From contig CANRFK010000035.1 of assembly GCA_947629875.1 (NCBI GenBank), positions 1 through 11,848 on the forward strand: DNA of 11,848 nt, in the 5' to 3' direction. The position numbers and the translations under genes are program-made. Of this stretch, positions 5,707-11,848 are shown piece after piece. This DNA comes from an uncultured Clostridia bacterium. Its GTDB lineage: Bacteria > Bacillota > Clostridia > Christensenellales > Borkfalkiaceae. Position 1 is the first letter of the stretch. The number at the start of each line of letters is the position of its first letter. The notes below the pieces were generated by a model that saw nothing but the letters and a program-made list of their open reading frames with translations, made no database searches and was not told the origin of the DNA.

Positions 5707-6207
5707 TTACGCGCGCATCGGCTTGACGCGGGTATTTTTGTAAGTGCAGAAGCGGATGATGTGCCCGTTGTCCTCCTCGGGCTCGCTTTCAAAAATGAGG
5801 GAAAAATTCTCGTCGGCGTCGAGGTCGGGCACGAACACATCCGCGCCGCCGTCCTCCTCCACCTTGGTGACGAGCGCCTCGGTGCAGTAAGGCAGAAGCG
5901 CGCGGTACACGCTCGCCCCGCCGATGACGAACACGTCGTCGGGCGGATATTTCCCGGCTTCCGCAAAGAGTTCGTCCAAATTATGGACGGTTTGAACCCC
6001 CTCCACGTCCTCGGGGCACAGCACAATATTTACGCGGTTTTTGAGGGGCTTTCCGTTTGGGAAAGAAAGCAAAGTTTTTGACCCCATTACCACAATTTTG
6101 CCCATTGTCGTCTCGCGGAAGAACTTCATATCCTTGGGCAGGGAGAACATCAATTCGTTGTTTTTCCCGATGCCCCATTTGTTGTCGGTGTGAAAAATGG
6201 CTTTCAT
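5707..6207 (-). CDS. folA: Dihydrofolate reductase
   Basis: A 166-residue enzyme of normal length that reduces dihydrofolate with NADPH, restoring tetrahydrofolate after thymidylate synthase. Visible signatures: WGIGKNNEL (11-19), SLPKDMKFF (22-30) with D26 as the catalytic acid, MGSKTLLSFP (41-50), and the cofactor-binding VIGGASVY (94-101). The usual MGRxT motif is MGSKT here, so the Arg equivalent to E. coli R44, which touches the NADPH 2'-phosphate, is Ser with Lys next to it. ATG at 6205-6207 is certain from the family N-terminus, but no Shine-Dalgarno is visible: the repeat copy begins 5 nt upstream. It is the last gene of the operon, and thyA sits just ahead, as in many folate gene pairs. 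Confidence 0.95.
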   Translation of the reverse strand: MKAIFHTDNKWGIGKNNELMFSLPKDMKFFRETTMGKIVVMGSKTLLSFPNGKPLKNRVNIVLCPEDVEGVQTVHNLDELFAEAGKYPPDDVFVIGGASVYRALLPYCTEALVTKVEEDGGADVFVPDLDADENFSLIFESEPEEDNGHIIRFCTYKNTRVKPMRA

Positions 6208-6212
6208 ATAAA

Positions 6213-6258
6213 TTATTTGTCATTTCGGGCGGAGGCGAAGCCGCAGTCGAGAAATCTC
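6213..6258. repeat. Dispersed-type intergenic repeat, copy 1
   Basis: 46 bp starting TTATTTGTCATTTC and ending GTCGAGAAATCTC. It differs from copy 2 at a single base (CGGGCGG against CGAGCGG). The ends are imperfectly self-complementary (ATTTC with GAAAT) around a GC-rich middle, as in REP-like elements. Sequences of the type TGTCATTTCGAG...GTCGAGAAATCTC are, from general knowledge, common dispersed intergenic repeats in bacterial genomes. It starts 5 nt before the folA ATG. Confidence 0.8.
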
Positions 6259-6277
6259 ACGACCAAGCCGCCGAAAC

Positions 6278-6323
6278 TTATTTGTCATTTCGAGCGGAGG
6301 CGAAGCCGCAGTCGAGAAATCTC
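6278..6323. repeat. Dispersed-type intergenic repeat, copy 2
   Basis: Same orientation as copy 1, 65 bp away, with a 19-bp spacer (6259-6277). It ends 4 nt before the thyA stop codon, so the two copies and the spacer fill almost the whole 120-bp gap between thyA and folA. Confidence 0.8.
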
Positions 6324-6327
6324 TATC

Positions 6328-7158
6328 TCAAATGGCGACGGGAATCTTCGCCGCCAGAGGGTGAAATTCGTAATTTTCGAGTTTGAAACTCTCCACCGTG
6401 AAGTCGTAATAGTTCTTCACGTCGGGGTCGGCAACAAGTTTGGGCGCGGGCAGGGGCTCGCGGGAGATCACCTCTTCCACAATGGGAACGTGCCTGTCGT
6501 AGATATGCGCGTCGGCGATGACGTGCACGAGTTCCCCCGCCTTCAACCCCGAGACCTGCGCAAACATGGTGAGGAGAACCGCATATTGCACGACGTTCCA
6601 ATTGTTGGCGGTGAGCATGTCCTGCGACCGCTGGTTGAGAATGCCATTCAGCGTGTCCCCCGAGACGTTGAACGTCATGGAATAGGCGCAGGGGTACAGA
6701 TTCATCGCGTGCAGATCCTCAAAGTTAAAGATGTTCGTGAGAATGCGGCGGGAGGTCGGGTTGTGCTTCAAATCGTAGAGCACGCGGTCGACTTGGTCGA
6801 ACTCCCCTTCCCTGTACTTGTGCTTAACGCCGAGTTGGTAGCCGTACGCCTTGCCGATGGAGCCATTTTCATCCGCCCAGCTGTCCCAGATGTGGGAATG
6901 GAGGTCGCGGATGTTGTTGCTCTTCTTCTGCCAGATCCACAGAATTTCGTCGATACAGCTCTTGAACGCCGTGCGGCGGAGGGTCAGAATGGGGAATTCC
7001 TCCTGCAAATTGTAGCGGTTGACGATGCCGAACTTCTTCACGGTGTGCGCGGGAGCGCCGTCGTCCCAATGCGGGCGCACGTCATACGCCGTGTCCCACA
7101 CCCCGTTTTGCAGAATATCCCTGCAATTCGCAATAAAAATTTCGTCCGCTCTGCTCAT
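6328..7158 (-). CDS. thyA: Thymidylate synthase (ThyA type)
   Basis: A 276-residue enzyme that methylates dUMP to dTMP with methylene-tetrahydrofolate, producing the dihydrofolate that FolA recycles. Signatures: TSRR (135-138, phosphate-binding arginines from the partner subunit), WADENGSIGKAYGYQ (94-108), catalytic C157 in LYPCAYS, LNQRSQDML (174-182, dUMP phosphate and Asp), N188, and HIYDRHV (218-224). The C-terminus PVAI matches the conserved closing tail. The His that usually follows the catalytic Cys (PCH) is Ala here. A longer open reading upstream is ignored because ATG at 7156-7158 has a strong AGAGGGGG site (7165-7172) and fits the family length. It follows the gltX stop by 13 nt. 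Confidence 0.95.
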   Translation of the reverse strand: MSRADEIFIANCRDILQNGVWDTAYDVRPHWDDGAPAHTVKKFGIVNRYNLQEEFPILTLRRTAFKSCIDEILWIWQKKSNNIRDLHSHIWDSWADENGSIGKAYGYQLGVKHKYREGEFDQVDRVLYDLKHNPTSRRILTNIFNFEDLHAMNLYPCAYSMTFNVSGDTLNGILNQRSQDMLTANNWNVVQYAVLLTMFAQVSGLKAGELVHVIADAHIYDRHVPIVEEVISREPLPAPKLVADPDVKNYYDFTVESFKLENYEFHPLAAKIPVAI

Positions 7159-7171
7159 CGTTTGCCCCCTC

Positions 7172-8803
7172 TCATATTTCCGCTTGGATCCTTGCGCGCG
7201 TCTCCGCATCCCCCAAAATCTGCATGATGGTATAGAGGTCGGGCGTATTGGCTCTGCCCGTCGTAGCAATGCGCAGAACTTCGGCAACGTCGGAAACGCT
7301 CCCCTTGTACGCCTCGGGGTTCGCCTTATAATCCTTCATCTCGGCGGCAAAGCCGTTCTCGGCGGCGATCTCTTTGACCTTGGAGAACCACACCTGCGCG
7401 TCGTCCATTTCATCGTAACGCCGCAAAAATCCCGCCAAAATGGCGCGCCGATCCCCGTCCGTCACGCGGTATGCTTCATGCTCCGCGGGGCGTTCAAAGA
7501 AGAACTTGATGAACTGCATCGCCTGCGACGCGGTCGTAAAATCTTTCCTGCGCTTCTTGCCGCCAACGCCCATGCAGAGGGTGAGCACGCGCAACAATTT
7601 TTCCTCGTCGGCAAAGTATGCTTTCTGTGATTCGGTGCCGAATTCCGCACCCCATTTCTCCAAAAACGCCGCCATCTCCCCCTCGGAGAGTTTAGAAAGT
7701 TCGTTCTTCGAAATATCGTTCAGCTTGTCGAGATCGAAGAGCGCGCCGCTTCTCGACATCTTCGCCGCCTTAAAGGGAAACTCATTCAGATCGGCGTCGG
7801 GGTTCTTCAAGTACCACTCCTCGAAGTTGGAATTGAGGAGCGTGAGCATATACACCTTGACGGCGCGCGGGAAGTACCCCTCCTTGCGGTAAAATTCAAG
7901 CGCAAGTTCGGGATCTTTCCGCTTGGAGAGCTTGCGGCGGGTCTCGCCGTCCTGCTTCATGAGGGAGCAATGGTGCCCATACCGCGGGAGCGGAAAGCCG
8001 AGAACGTGGAAGAGTTCGATGTGAATGGGCAAACTTGCGAGCCACTCCTCGCCGCGGATGACGAGCGTCGTGCGCATAAAGTGGTCGTCGATGGCGTGGG
8101 CAAAGTGGTAGGTCGGAATGCCGTCGGACTTCAGAATGACCACATCTTGGTCGTTCTCGGTGACGGTGACGTCCCCCTTGATCTCGTCGTGGAATTTGAA
8201 CTTGTTTTCGGGGTTGCCGAGCGATTTCAGGCGGATGACAAAGGGCTTGCCCGCATCGAGATTTTTGTAGATCTCCTCCTCGGTGAGGTCTCTGCACTTG
8301 GCGTATTTGCCGTAGTAGCCCGTAATTTCCTTATTTTTTGTCTGCTCCTCGCGGAGAGCCGCCAGATCTTCCTCCGTGCAAAAGCAGGGGTACGCCCGCC
8401 CCTCTTCGATGAGTTTTTTTGCAAAGGCGCGGTACATTTCGGCGCGCTGGCGCTGATACCACGGCGCATACGTCTCATCGCCGCCGATTTGAGCCCCCTC
8501 GTCGAACTTGATATCAAAATATTTGAGCGCCTTGATGACGGCCTCCACCGCGCCGTCCACCTTGCGCTTTAAGTCGGTATCCTCGATGCGAAGATACAGA
8601 ACGCCGCCGCTGCAGTGCGCAAGACGCTCGTCGGCAGTCGCGCTGAAAAGGTTTCCGAGGTGGATGAACCCCGTCGGCGAGGGCGCAAGGCGGGTGACCT
8701 CCGCCCCTTTCGGCAGGTCGCGCGCAGGATATTTTTCCTCATAAAACGCGGGATCGGGATATTCCCCCGGGAGCAGCCGCTCCGCAAGTAATTTGTAGTT
8801 CAT
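7172..8803 (-). CDS. gltX: Glutamate--tRNA ligase
   Basis: A 543-residue class I tRNA synthetase. The first nucleotide-binding motif is PSPTGFIHLGN (41-51), with HLGN in place of HIGH; LRIEDTD (71-77) is typical of GluRS; the second signature is KLSKR (291-295). C140 and C142 (YPCFC) with C170 (YAKC) are placed like the zinc-knuckle cysteines of GluRS. An N-terminal extension of about 35 residues (EYPDPAFYEEKYPARDLPKG) comes before the Rossmann fold, a form I associate with a clostridial GluRS subgroup. Whether it charges only tRNA-Glu or also tRNA-Gln cannot be read from sequence. ATG at 8801-8803 has AAAGGA upstream and overlaps the panE stop as ATGA; the longer open reading is discarded. 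It is the second gene of the operon. Confidence 0.93.
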   Translation of the reverse strand: MNYKLLAERLLPGEYPDPAFYEEKYPARDLPKGAEVTRLAPSPTGFIHLGNLFSATADERLAHCSGGVLYLRIEDTDLKRKVDGAVEAVIKALKYFDIKFDEGAQIGGDETYAPWYQRQRAEMYRAFAKKLIEEGRAYPCFCTEEDLAALREEQTKNKEITGYYGKYAKCRDLTEEEIYKNLDAGKPFVIRLKSLGNPENKFKFHDEIKGDVTVTENDQDVVILKSDGIPTYHFAHAIDDHFMRTTLVIRGEEWLASLPIHIELFHVLGFPLPRYGHHCSLMKQDGETRRKLSKRKDPELALEFYRKEGYFPRAVKVYMLTLLNSNFEEWYLKNPDADLNEFPFKAAKMSRSGALFDLDKLNDISKNELSKLSEGEMAAFLEKWGAEFGTESQKAYFADEEKLLRVLTLCMGVGGKKRRKDFTTASQAMQFIKFFFERPAEHEAYRVTDGDRRAILAGFLRRYDEMDDAQVWFSKVKEIAAENGFAAEMKDYKANPEAYKGSVSDVAEVLRIATTGRANTPDLYTIMQILGDAETRARIQAEI

Positions 8804-9771
8804 TGTTCTTTTTCCTTTATGAGAAGTAAACTCTCGGGCGCGATCTCCGCGAGCCCGTTTTCGATGTCGTGCACGAGCGCGACGGCGCGGGAAAGGAGCG
8901 GCGTCTTCACCCCCTTCGACTCCCCCGCGCGGACGACGGCGCCCGCCACATAGTCCACATCGCACCGTCTCCCCGCATTGAGATCGAGAAGCATGCCCGA
9001 GCGCGTCTCTTTATATGGGCGGAAGGCAATGGGAAGCGCAATGCGCCCGAATTTCCCGAATACTTTGAATAGATCGTGCCCATTCAAGGGCAACTTGGTG
9101 CAGCCGTGGGCGCGCGCTACCACAAACACCTCGCGGATGAGCGCGAGCGAAAGATCCTTATGGCGGCGGGAGAGCTCGCCGAAGGTGAGCCCCGAGATCG
9201 CAGACAGCGTGGAGAGCGAGGCATTCGTCGCAAGTTTTGCAAACCGCAGCTCCGTCAAATCCCCCACCGTAACAATTCCCACGTGCTTCAAAATTTCCCC
9301 GATCTCGTTGAGATGCACCCCCGCGCCGAACGCGCCGAGCGCAAAGCGGTACCCCGCCTTGGAGGTCACCGCGATCTCCCCCGCGCCCGTCCGTTCCGCG
9401 CCCCACGAGAGCGCACAGCCGTACACGCGATCCCCGCCGAAATGCTCCGCGAGTTCCGCCTCGGGGAACCCGTTCTGCACGGAGACGATCGCGCCGTTCC
9501 GCGCCAAAAAGTCCTTCAAAAAGGCGCAAACGCTGTCGTTTTCGCGCTGTTTTGTGGCAAGAAAGATGAGGTCGTACTTGCCCGTCATCTCCTCGGGCAG
9601 AAGCGCCGAAACGGGAACAGCCTGCGCGTCCGAAATCACCGCGCCGCGCTCTTTTAACGCCTCGGCGTGTTCCCTGTTTCGCGTCACGAGGTCGCACGGG
9701 ACGCCTGCCTTTGTGAGGAGGGCGCCGAGCGAAGTCCCCATCGCTCCCGCGCCATAGATGCAAATTCGCAT
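8800..9771 (-). CDS. panE: 2-dehydropantoate 2-reductase (PanE/ApbA family)
   Basis: A 323-residue NADPH-dependent reductase of the ketopantoate reductase family (pantothenate and coenzyme A synthesis). The Rossmann start is MRICIYGAGAMG (1-12). Then come LATKQ (71-75), SVQNG (97-101) with the conserved Asn, FAKLATNA (177-184) with the probable catalytic K179 and N183, and RSGMLLDLNAGRRCDVDYVAG (257-277), the substrate-binding segment. In that segment the usual T-E-I-D/E appears as C-D-V-D, so the substrate-binding Glu is an Asp. PanE paralogues acting on other 2-keto acids exist, so the substrate is inferred. ATG at 9769-9771 is fixed by the GxGxxG position. No Shine-Dalgarno is seen and the leader is predicted to be only about 10 nt. 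It is the first gene of the four-gene operon. Confidence 0.87.
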   Translation of the reverse strand: MRICIYGAGAMGTSLGALLTKAGVPCDLVTRNREHAEALKERGAVISDAQAVPVSALLPEEMTGKYDLIFLATKQRENDSVCAFLKDFLARNGAIVSVQNGFPEAELAEHFGGDRVYGCALSWGAERTGAGEIAVTSKAGYRFALGAFGAGVHLNEIGEILKHVGIVTVGDLTELRFAKLATNASLSTLSAISGLTFGELSRRHKDLSLALIREVFVVARAHGCTKLPLNGHDLFKVFGKFGRIALPIAFRPYKETRSGMLLDLNAGRRCDVDYVAGAVVRAGESKGVKTPLLSRAVALVHDIENGLAEIAPESLLLIKEKEQ

Positions 9772-9787
9772 TTTCGATACCCGTACT

Positions 9788-9816
9788 ATTATAAAACACG
9801 CCCGCACATTTGTCAA
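9788..9816 (-). promoter_or_regulatory. Consensus sigma-A promoter of the panE-gltX-thyA-folA operon
   Basis: On the minus strand, TTGACA (9811-9816), a 17-nt spacer and TATAAT (9788-9793), a perfect match to consensus. The predicted start near 9781 is about 10 nt before the panE ATG. Confidence 0.85.
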
Positions 9817-9834
9817 ACGCTCTTCGTCTCTTTT

Positions 9835-9861
9835 GGAAAAACGTGAAAAATTTGTTTTTCC
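9835..9861. repeat. Inverted repeat in the panE-secG divergent gap
   Basis: GGAAAAAC (9835-9842) and GTTTTTCC (9854-9861) flank 11 nt. It lies between the two divergent promoters in AT-rich DNA and could be an operator or simply AT-rich sequence. The remainder of this 190-bp gap holds only the two promoters and the secG ribosome site. Confidence 0.25.
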
Positions 9862-9895
9862 GCGCAAATATTTTATAAAAAAAGTGTAAAAAAAG

Positions 9896-9924
9896 TTGTC
9901 TTTTCAAACAAGGTGTGGTATACT
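9896..9924 (+). promoter_or_regulatory. Promoter of secG
   Basis: TTGTCT (9896-9901), a 17-nt spacer ending in TGG, and TATACT (9919-9924), giving an extended -10 (TGnTATACT). The predicted start near 9931 gives a leader of about 31 nt containing AAAGGA at about 9946-9951. Confidence 0.7.
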
Positions 9925-9961
9925 TTCCCATGTATCACGCAAATAAAAGGATGTTGTTTCT

Positions 9962-10273
9962 ATGAACCTCACAGCTTTTGTATCCGCCTTGCTTGCGCCT
10001 ACGCACTATACGGCTCAGCAGATCGTGTTCATCGTGCTCATTGTGCTCATGGGCGTCGCGGCGCTCGCCGCCATCGTGCTCATCATGATCCAGCCCGGCA
10101 ACTCCCGCGGCATCGATGCGCTCGGCGGCTCGAGCGAGACCTTCTACGGGAAGAACAAGGGCAAATCCCTCGAATCCAAACTGAAAATGTGGACGGCGAT
10201 CTGCCTTATCGTGCTCGGCGTACTTGCAATCGTGTTCTTTATCCTGCGGATCGAATCCATCTGGCAAGCGTAA
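9962..10273 (+). CDS. secG: Preprotein translocase subunit SecG
   Basis: A 103-residue membrane protein with two helices (about 20-43 and 80-97), the SecG layout. Between them is the family signature: IQPGNSRGIDALGGSSETFYGKNKGKSLESKLK (part of residues 43-75), whose GSSETFYGKNKG is characteristic. SecG joins SecY and SecE in the plasma membrane and eases SecA-driven export. The ATG is supported by AAAGGA 11 nt upstream. The N-terminal 19 residues before the first helix are slightly longer than in many homologues. The gene is next to rnr in the same direction, as is common in Firmicutes (secG-rnr-smpB). Confidence 0.95.
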   Translation: MNLTAFVSALLAPTHYTAQQIVFIVLIVLMGVAALAAIVLIMIQPGNSRGIDALGGSSETFYGKNKGKSLESKLKMWTAICLIVLGVLAIVFFILRIESIWQA

Positions 10274-10290
10274 CATTTCACTGAGGATAC

Positions 10291-10321
10291 AAGGGCGGCC
10301 CATTTGGCTGCCCTTCTTTTG
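10291..10321 (+). terminator. Terminator-like hairpin between secG and rnr
   Basis: AAGGGCGGCC (10291-10300) and GGCTGCCCTT (10306-10315) pair with one G-T wobble around a 5-nt loop, followed by CTTTTG. It ends only about 18 nt before the rnr start and no promoter is visible after it. rnr may therefore depend on read-through, with the hairpin acting as an attenuator. Confidence 0.7.
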
Positions 10322-10328
10322 TACATAC

Positions 10329-10333
10329 AGGTG
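10329..10333 (+). promoter_or_regulatory. Ribosome binding site before the rnr TTG start
   Basis: AGGTG lies 5 nt before TTG 10339-10341. The family N-terminus begins at this codon, and the next Met is 19 codons later, inside the winged-helix domain, so TTG is the probable start. Confidence 0.5.
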
Positions 10334-10338
10334 CTATA

Positions 10339-10674
10339 TTGAACGTCAAACAATCGCTCTTAACAAAAATACAGGATGGCTCGTTCGCCCTCATGACGGA
10401 CGAAGAGATCTCCCGCCGTCTCCGCCTCGGCCGGCGTGAAGCCCTCGCCGTGCGCGACTGTCTCCGCGCCCTCGTCAGGGAGGGAGAACTCCTCTCGGAC
10501 AGCAATTTCCGCTACGGAACGGCCGAGCAATTCGGCGCCAAGCGGGGCGTCATCTCCGCCAACGAGCGCGGTTTTGCCTTTTTTCTCCCCGACGACGGCT
10601 CGGGCGACCTCTTTCTCCCCCGCCGCTCGCTCAATGGCGCCCTGCACGGCGATACCTACTCGCCTTCCATGTAG
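10339..10674 (+). CDS. rnr: Ribonuclease R, N-terminal part (frameshifted)
   Basis: This frame starts at TTG and holds the first 106 codons of RNase R. It carries an N-terminal winged-helix domain (about 1-55, with TDEEISRRL and REGELL) and the start of the first cold-shock domain (KRGVISANERGFAFFLPDD, then DLFLPRRSLNGALHGDT). After GDT the frame reads five odd residues and stops at TAG (10672-10674). The expected continuation, VLAFHVERTRDEGEV, is present in another frame from 10656, so one base is missing near 10656-10657. It is listed separately from the downstream part because the frames differ; together they form one rnr gene that is broken as sequenced. RNase R is a 3'-to-5' exoribonuclease for structured RNA, often acting with SmpB-tmRNA. 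Confidence 0.85.
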   Translation: MNVKQSLLTKIQDGSFALMTDEEISRRLRLGRREALAVRDCLRALVREGELLSDSNFRYGTAEQFGAKRGVISANERGFAFFLPDDGSGDLFLPRRSLNGALHGDTYSPSM

Positions 10675-11848
10675 AGCGCACCCGCGATGAGGGCGAGGTG
10701 CTCGCCATTCTCTCCCGCGGCTACTCCGAGATCGTCGGCGTATTCCGCCGCGAGAAGCAGGGCGGCTATCTCGTTCCCGACGAGCGCAAATTTTTCGAGG
10801 ACGTCTACATCCCCGCGGGCAAGACAGGCGGCTGCTCGGACGGCATGAAGGCCGTCGCGCGCATCACGTCGTATGCGGGCAAGACGCCCACGGGCGAGAT
10901 CGCCGAAATTTTGGGTAGCAACGGCGACTTTGCGGTGGAAGAGCTCGCCCTCATCCGCGCCCACGGCCTTCGGGAGGAGTTCCCCGAAAAGGTTTTGCGC
11001 GAAGCGCAAAATATCCCCCAAACCGTTCCCTCCTCCGCCCTCGAAGGCAGAGAAGATCTCCGCAGCCGCCTCATCATCACGGTGGATGGCGAGGACACGC
11101 GCGACATCGACGACGCCATCTCCATCGAGAAGAAGAACGGCAAATTCTATCTCGGTGTGCACATTGCCGACGTCTCCCACTACGTAAAGCGCGGTTCCGC
11201 GCTCGAAAATGAGGCGTTCAAGCGCGGCACGAGCGTCTACTTTCCCGACCGCGTCCTGCCCATGCTCCCGAGGGAGCTCTCCAACGGAATCTGCTCCCTG
11301 AACGAGGGCGAGACCCGCCTCACTCTCTCCTGCTTCATGACGGTGGACGGCCGCGGCAGAGTGCTTTCAAAACGCATCGCCCCCACCGTGATCTGTTCCC
11401 GCCATCGCATGACGTACACCGCGGTCACCGCCATCGCAAACGGCGAACATGAGGCCGTCAAAACCTATCCCGACCTCGTCTACTTCGTCAAAATCGCAGT
11501 GGAACTTACGAATATTTTGAAAAATGCACGGGAAGCGCGCGGCGGCATTGCCCTCGACGTTAAGGAGGCGAAGATTTTGTACGCCGACGGCAAAATTTCC
11601 ATTCCCGACTACGAGCGCACCATCTCGCACGAGATGATCGAGCAGTTCATGGTGCTCGCCAACGAAAGCGTCGCAACCATCATGACGGAGAAACAGATGC
11701 CCTTCGTCTACCGCGTGCACGAGCGGCCCTCCGAGGAGAAGGCGACGGACTTCGCCGAATTTTTGAAGGAAGCGGGCGTCGCGCCCAAGTTCGACCCCAA
11801 AAACGTCTCCCCCGCCGACTATCGGAACCTTCTCCTGTCGCTTCAAAC
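10656..11848 (+). CDS. rnr: Ribonuclease R, central and catalytic part (frameshifted, cut by window edge)
   Basis: Open from the frameshift to the right edge, about 397 codons, with no stop. It contains the rest of the first cold-shock domain, a second one (GGYLVPDERKFFEDVYIP, then GKTPTGEIAEILG), and the RNB nuclease domain. The metal-binding aspartates are present in GEDTRDIDDA (about 11088-11117), followed by LGVHIADVSHYVKRGS, RGTSVYFPDRVLPMLP, LSNGICSLNEGETRLTLSC, and ISHEMIEQFMVLANESVA. All catalytic residues visible are intact, so decay has not spread beyond the single shift. An in-frame GTG at 10698, with GAGGG just upstream, is a possible but weak internal start. The C-terminal S1 domain lies outside the window. 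Confidence 0.88.

Noticed and set aside
6213..6323. Possible CRISPR array
   Set aside because: Only two 46-bp copies with a 19-bp spacer, no cas genes, and the unit looks like a dispersed intergenic repeat.
6190..7227. 345-codon plus-strand open frame opposite thyA
   Set aside because: Antisense to a complete thymidylate synthase; its start lies in the repeat pair and the translated repeat gives duplicated peptide that is not protein-like.
7159..7287. Longer thyA reading frame with 43 extra N-terminal residues
   Set aside because: It overlaps the gltX 3' end and lacks a ribosome site; ATG 7158 has AGAGGGGG and gives the normal family length.
8804..8965. Longer gltX reading frame with 54 extra N-terminal residues
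   Set aside because: The extra stretch is Arg/Gly-rich, lies inside the panE coding region and has no ribosome site, whereas ATG 8803 has AAAGGA and an ATGA junction with panE.
10640..10676. Programmed ribosomal frameshift in rnr
   Set aside because: A -1 shift re-reading C at 10656 would restore the frame, but there is no slippery heptamer and no clear stimulating hairpin or upstream Shine-Dalgarno-like element, and the family is not known for recoding. A deletion is simpler.
11367..11846. 159-codon minus-strand open frame at the right edge
   Set aside because: Opposite the RNB domain of RNase R, whose catalytic motifs fix the plus frame.

Overview
The window is a compact stretch of chromosome from a spore-forming, monoderm-type bacterium, most likely a clostridial Firmicute. 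The evidence is the sporulation pair yabP-yabQ followed by divIC and a Ppx/GppA gene, the secG-rnr neighbourhood, intrinsic terminators with U-tracts, and consensus sigma-A-type promoters in AT-rich gaps. The genes themselves look moderately GC-rich with G/C-ending codons. A lineage finer than Clostridia cannot be set by eye. No CRISPR array, tRNA, rRNA, insertion sequence or phage gene is visible, and no gap without a gene reaches 300 bases.

Layout, right to left along the minus strand, which carries nearly everything. (1) A near-consensus promoter at 9788-9816 drives a tight four-gene operon: panE-like ketopantoate reductase, gltX, thyA and folA, ended by a terminator at 5667-5686. panE and gltX overlap by ATGA. 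Two 46-bp copies of a dispersed-type repeat fill the thyA-folA gap. (2) A second promoter (5627-5655), whose -35 lies in the U-tract of that terminator, drives a two-gene membrane operon: a 614-residue DUF3137-like protein followed by a LemA protein, ended by a terminator at 3045-3068. (3) typA (BipA GTPase) is a single-gene unit with its own promoter (2930-2958) and terminator (1009-1042); a 17-bp palindrome lies between its stop and the terminator. (4) yabP-yabQ-divIC-ppx follows, with a sigma-E-like promoter directly before yabP and a separate vegetative-type promoter inside yabQ for divIC. Ppx runs off the left edge.

On the plus strand, secG has its own promoter (9896-9924) divergent from panE. 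It is followed by a terminator-like hairpin and then rnr (RNase R), which starts at TTG, carries an apparent 1-nt deletion near 10656, and runs off the right edge.

The genes are mostly housekeeping: protein secretion, RNA decay, dTMP/folate metabolism, pantothenate synthesis, tRNA charging and ribosome assembly, plus sporulation and division. The points most worth a second look are the LemA/DUF3137-like pair, the rnr frameshift, the nested promoter that separates divIC from the sporulation genes, several promoters that would give very short or no leaders, and the repeat pair that occupies the place where the folA ribosome binding site should be.
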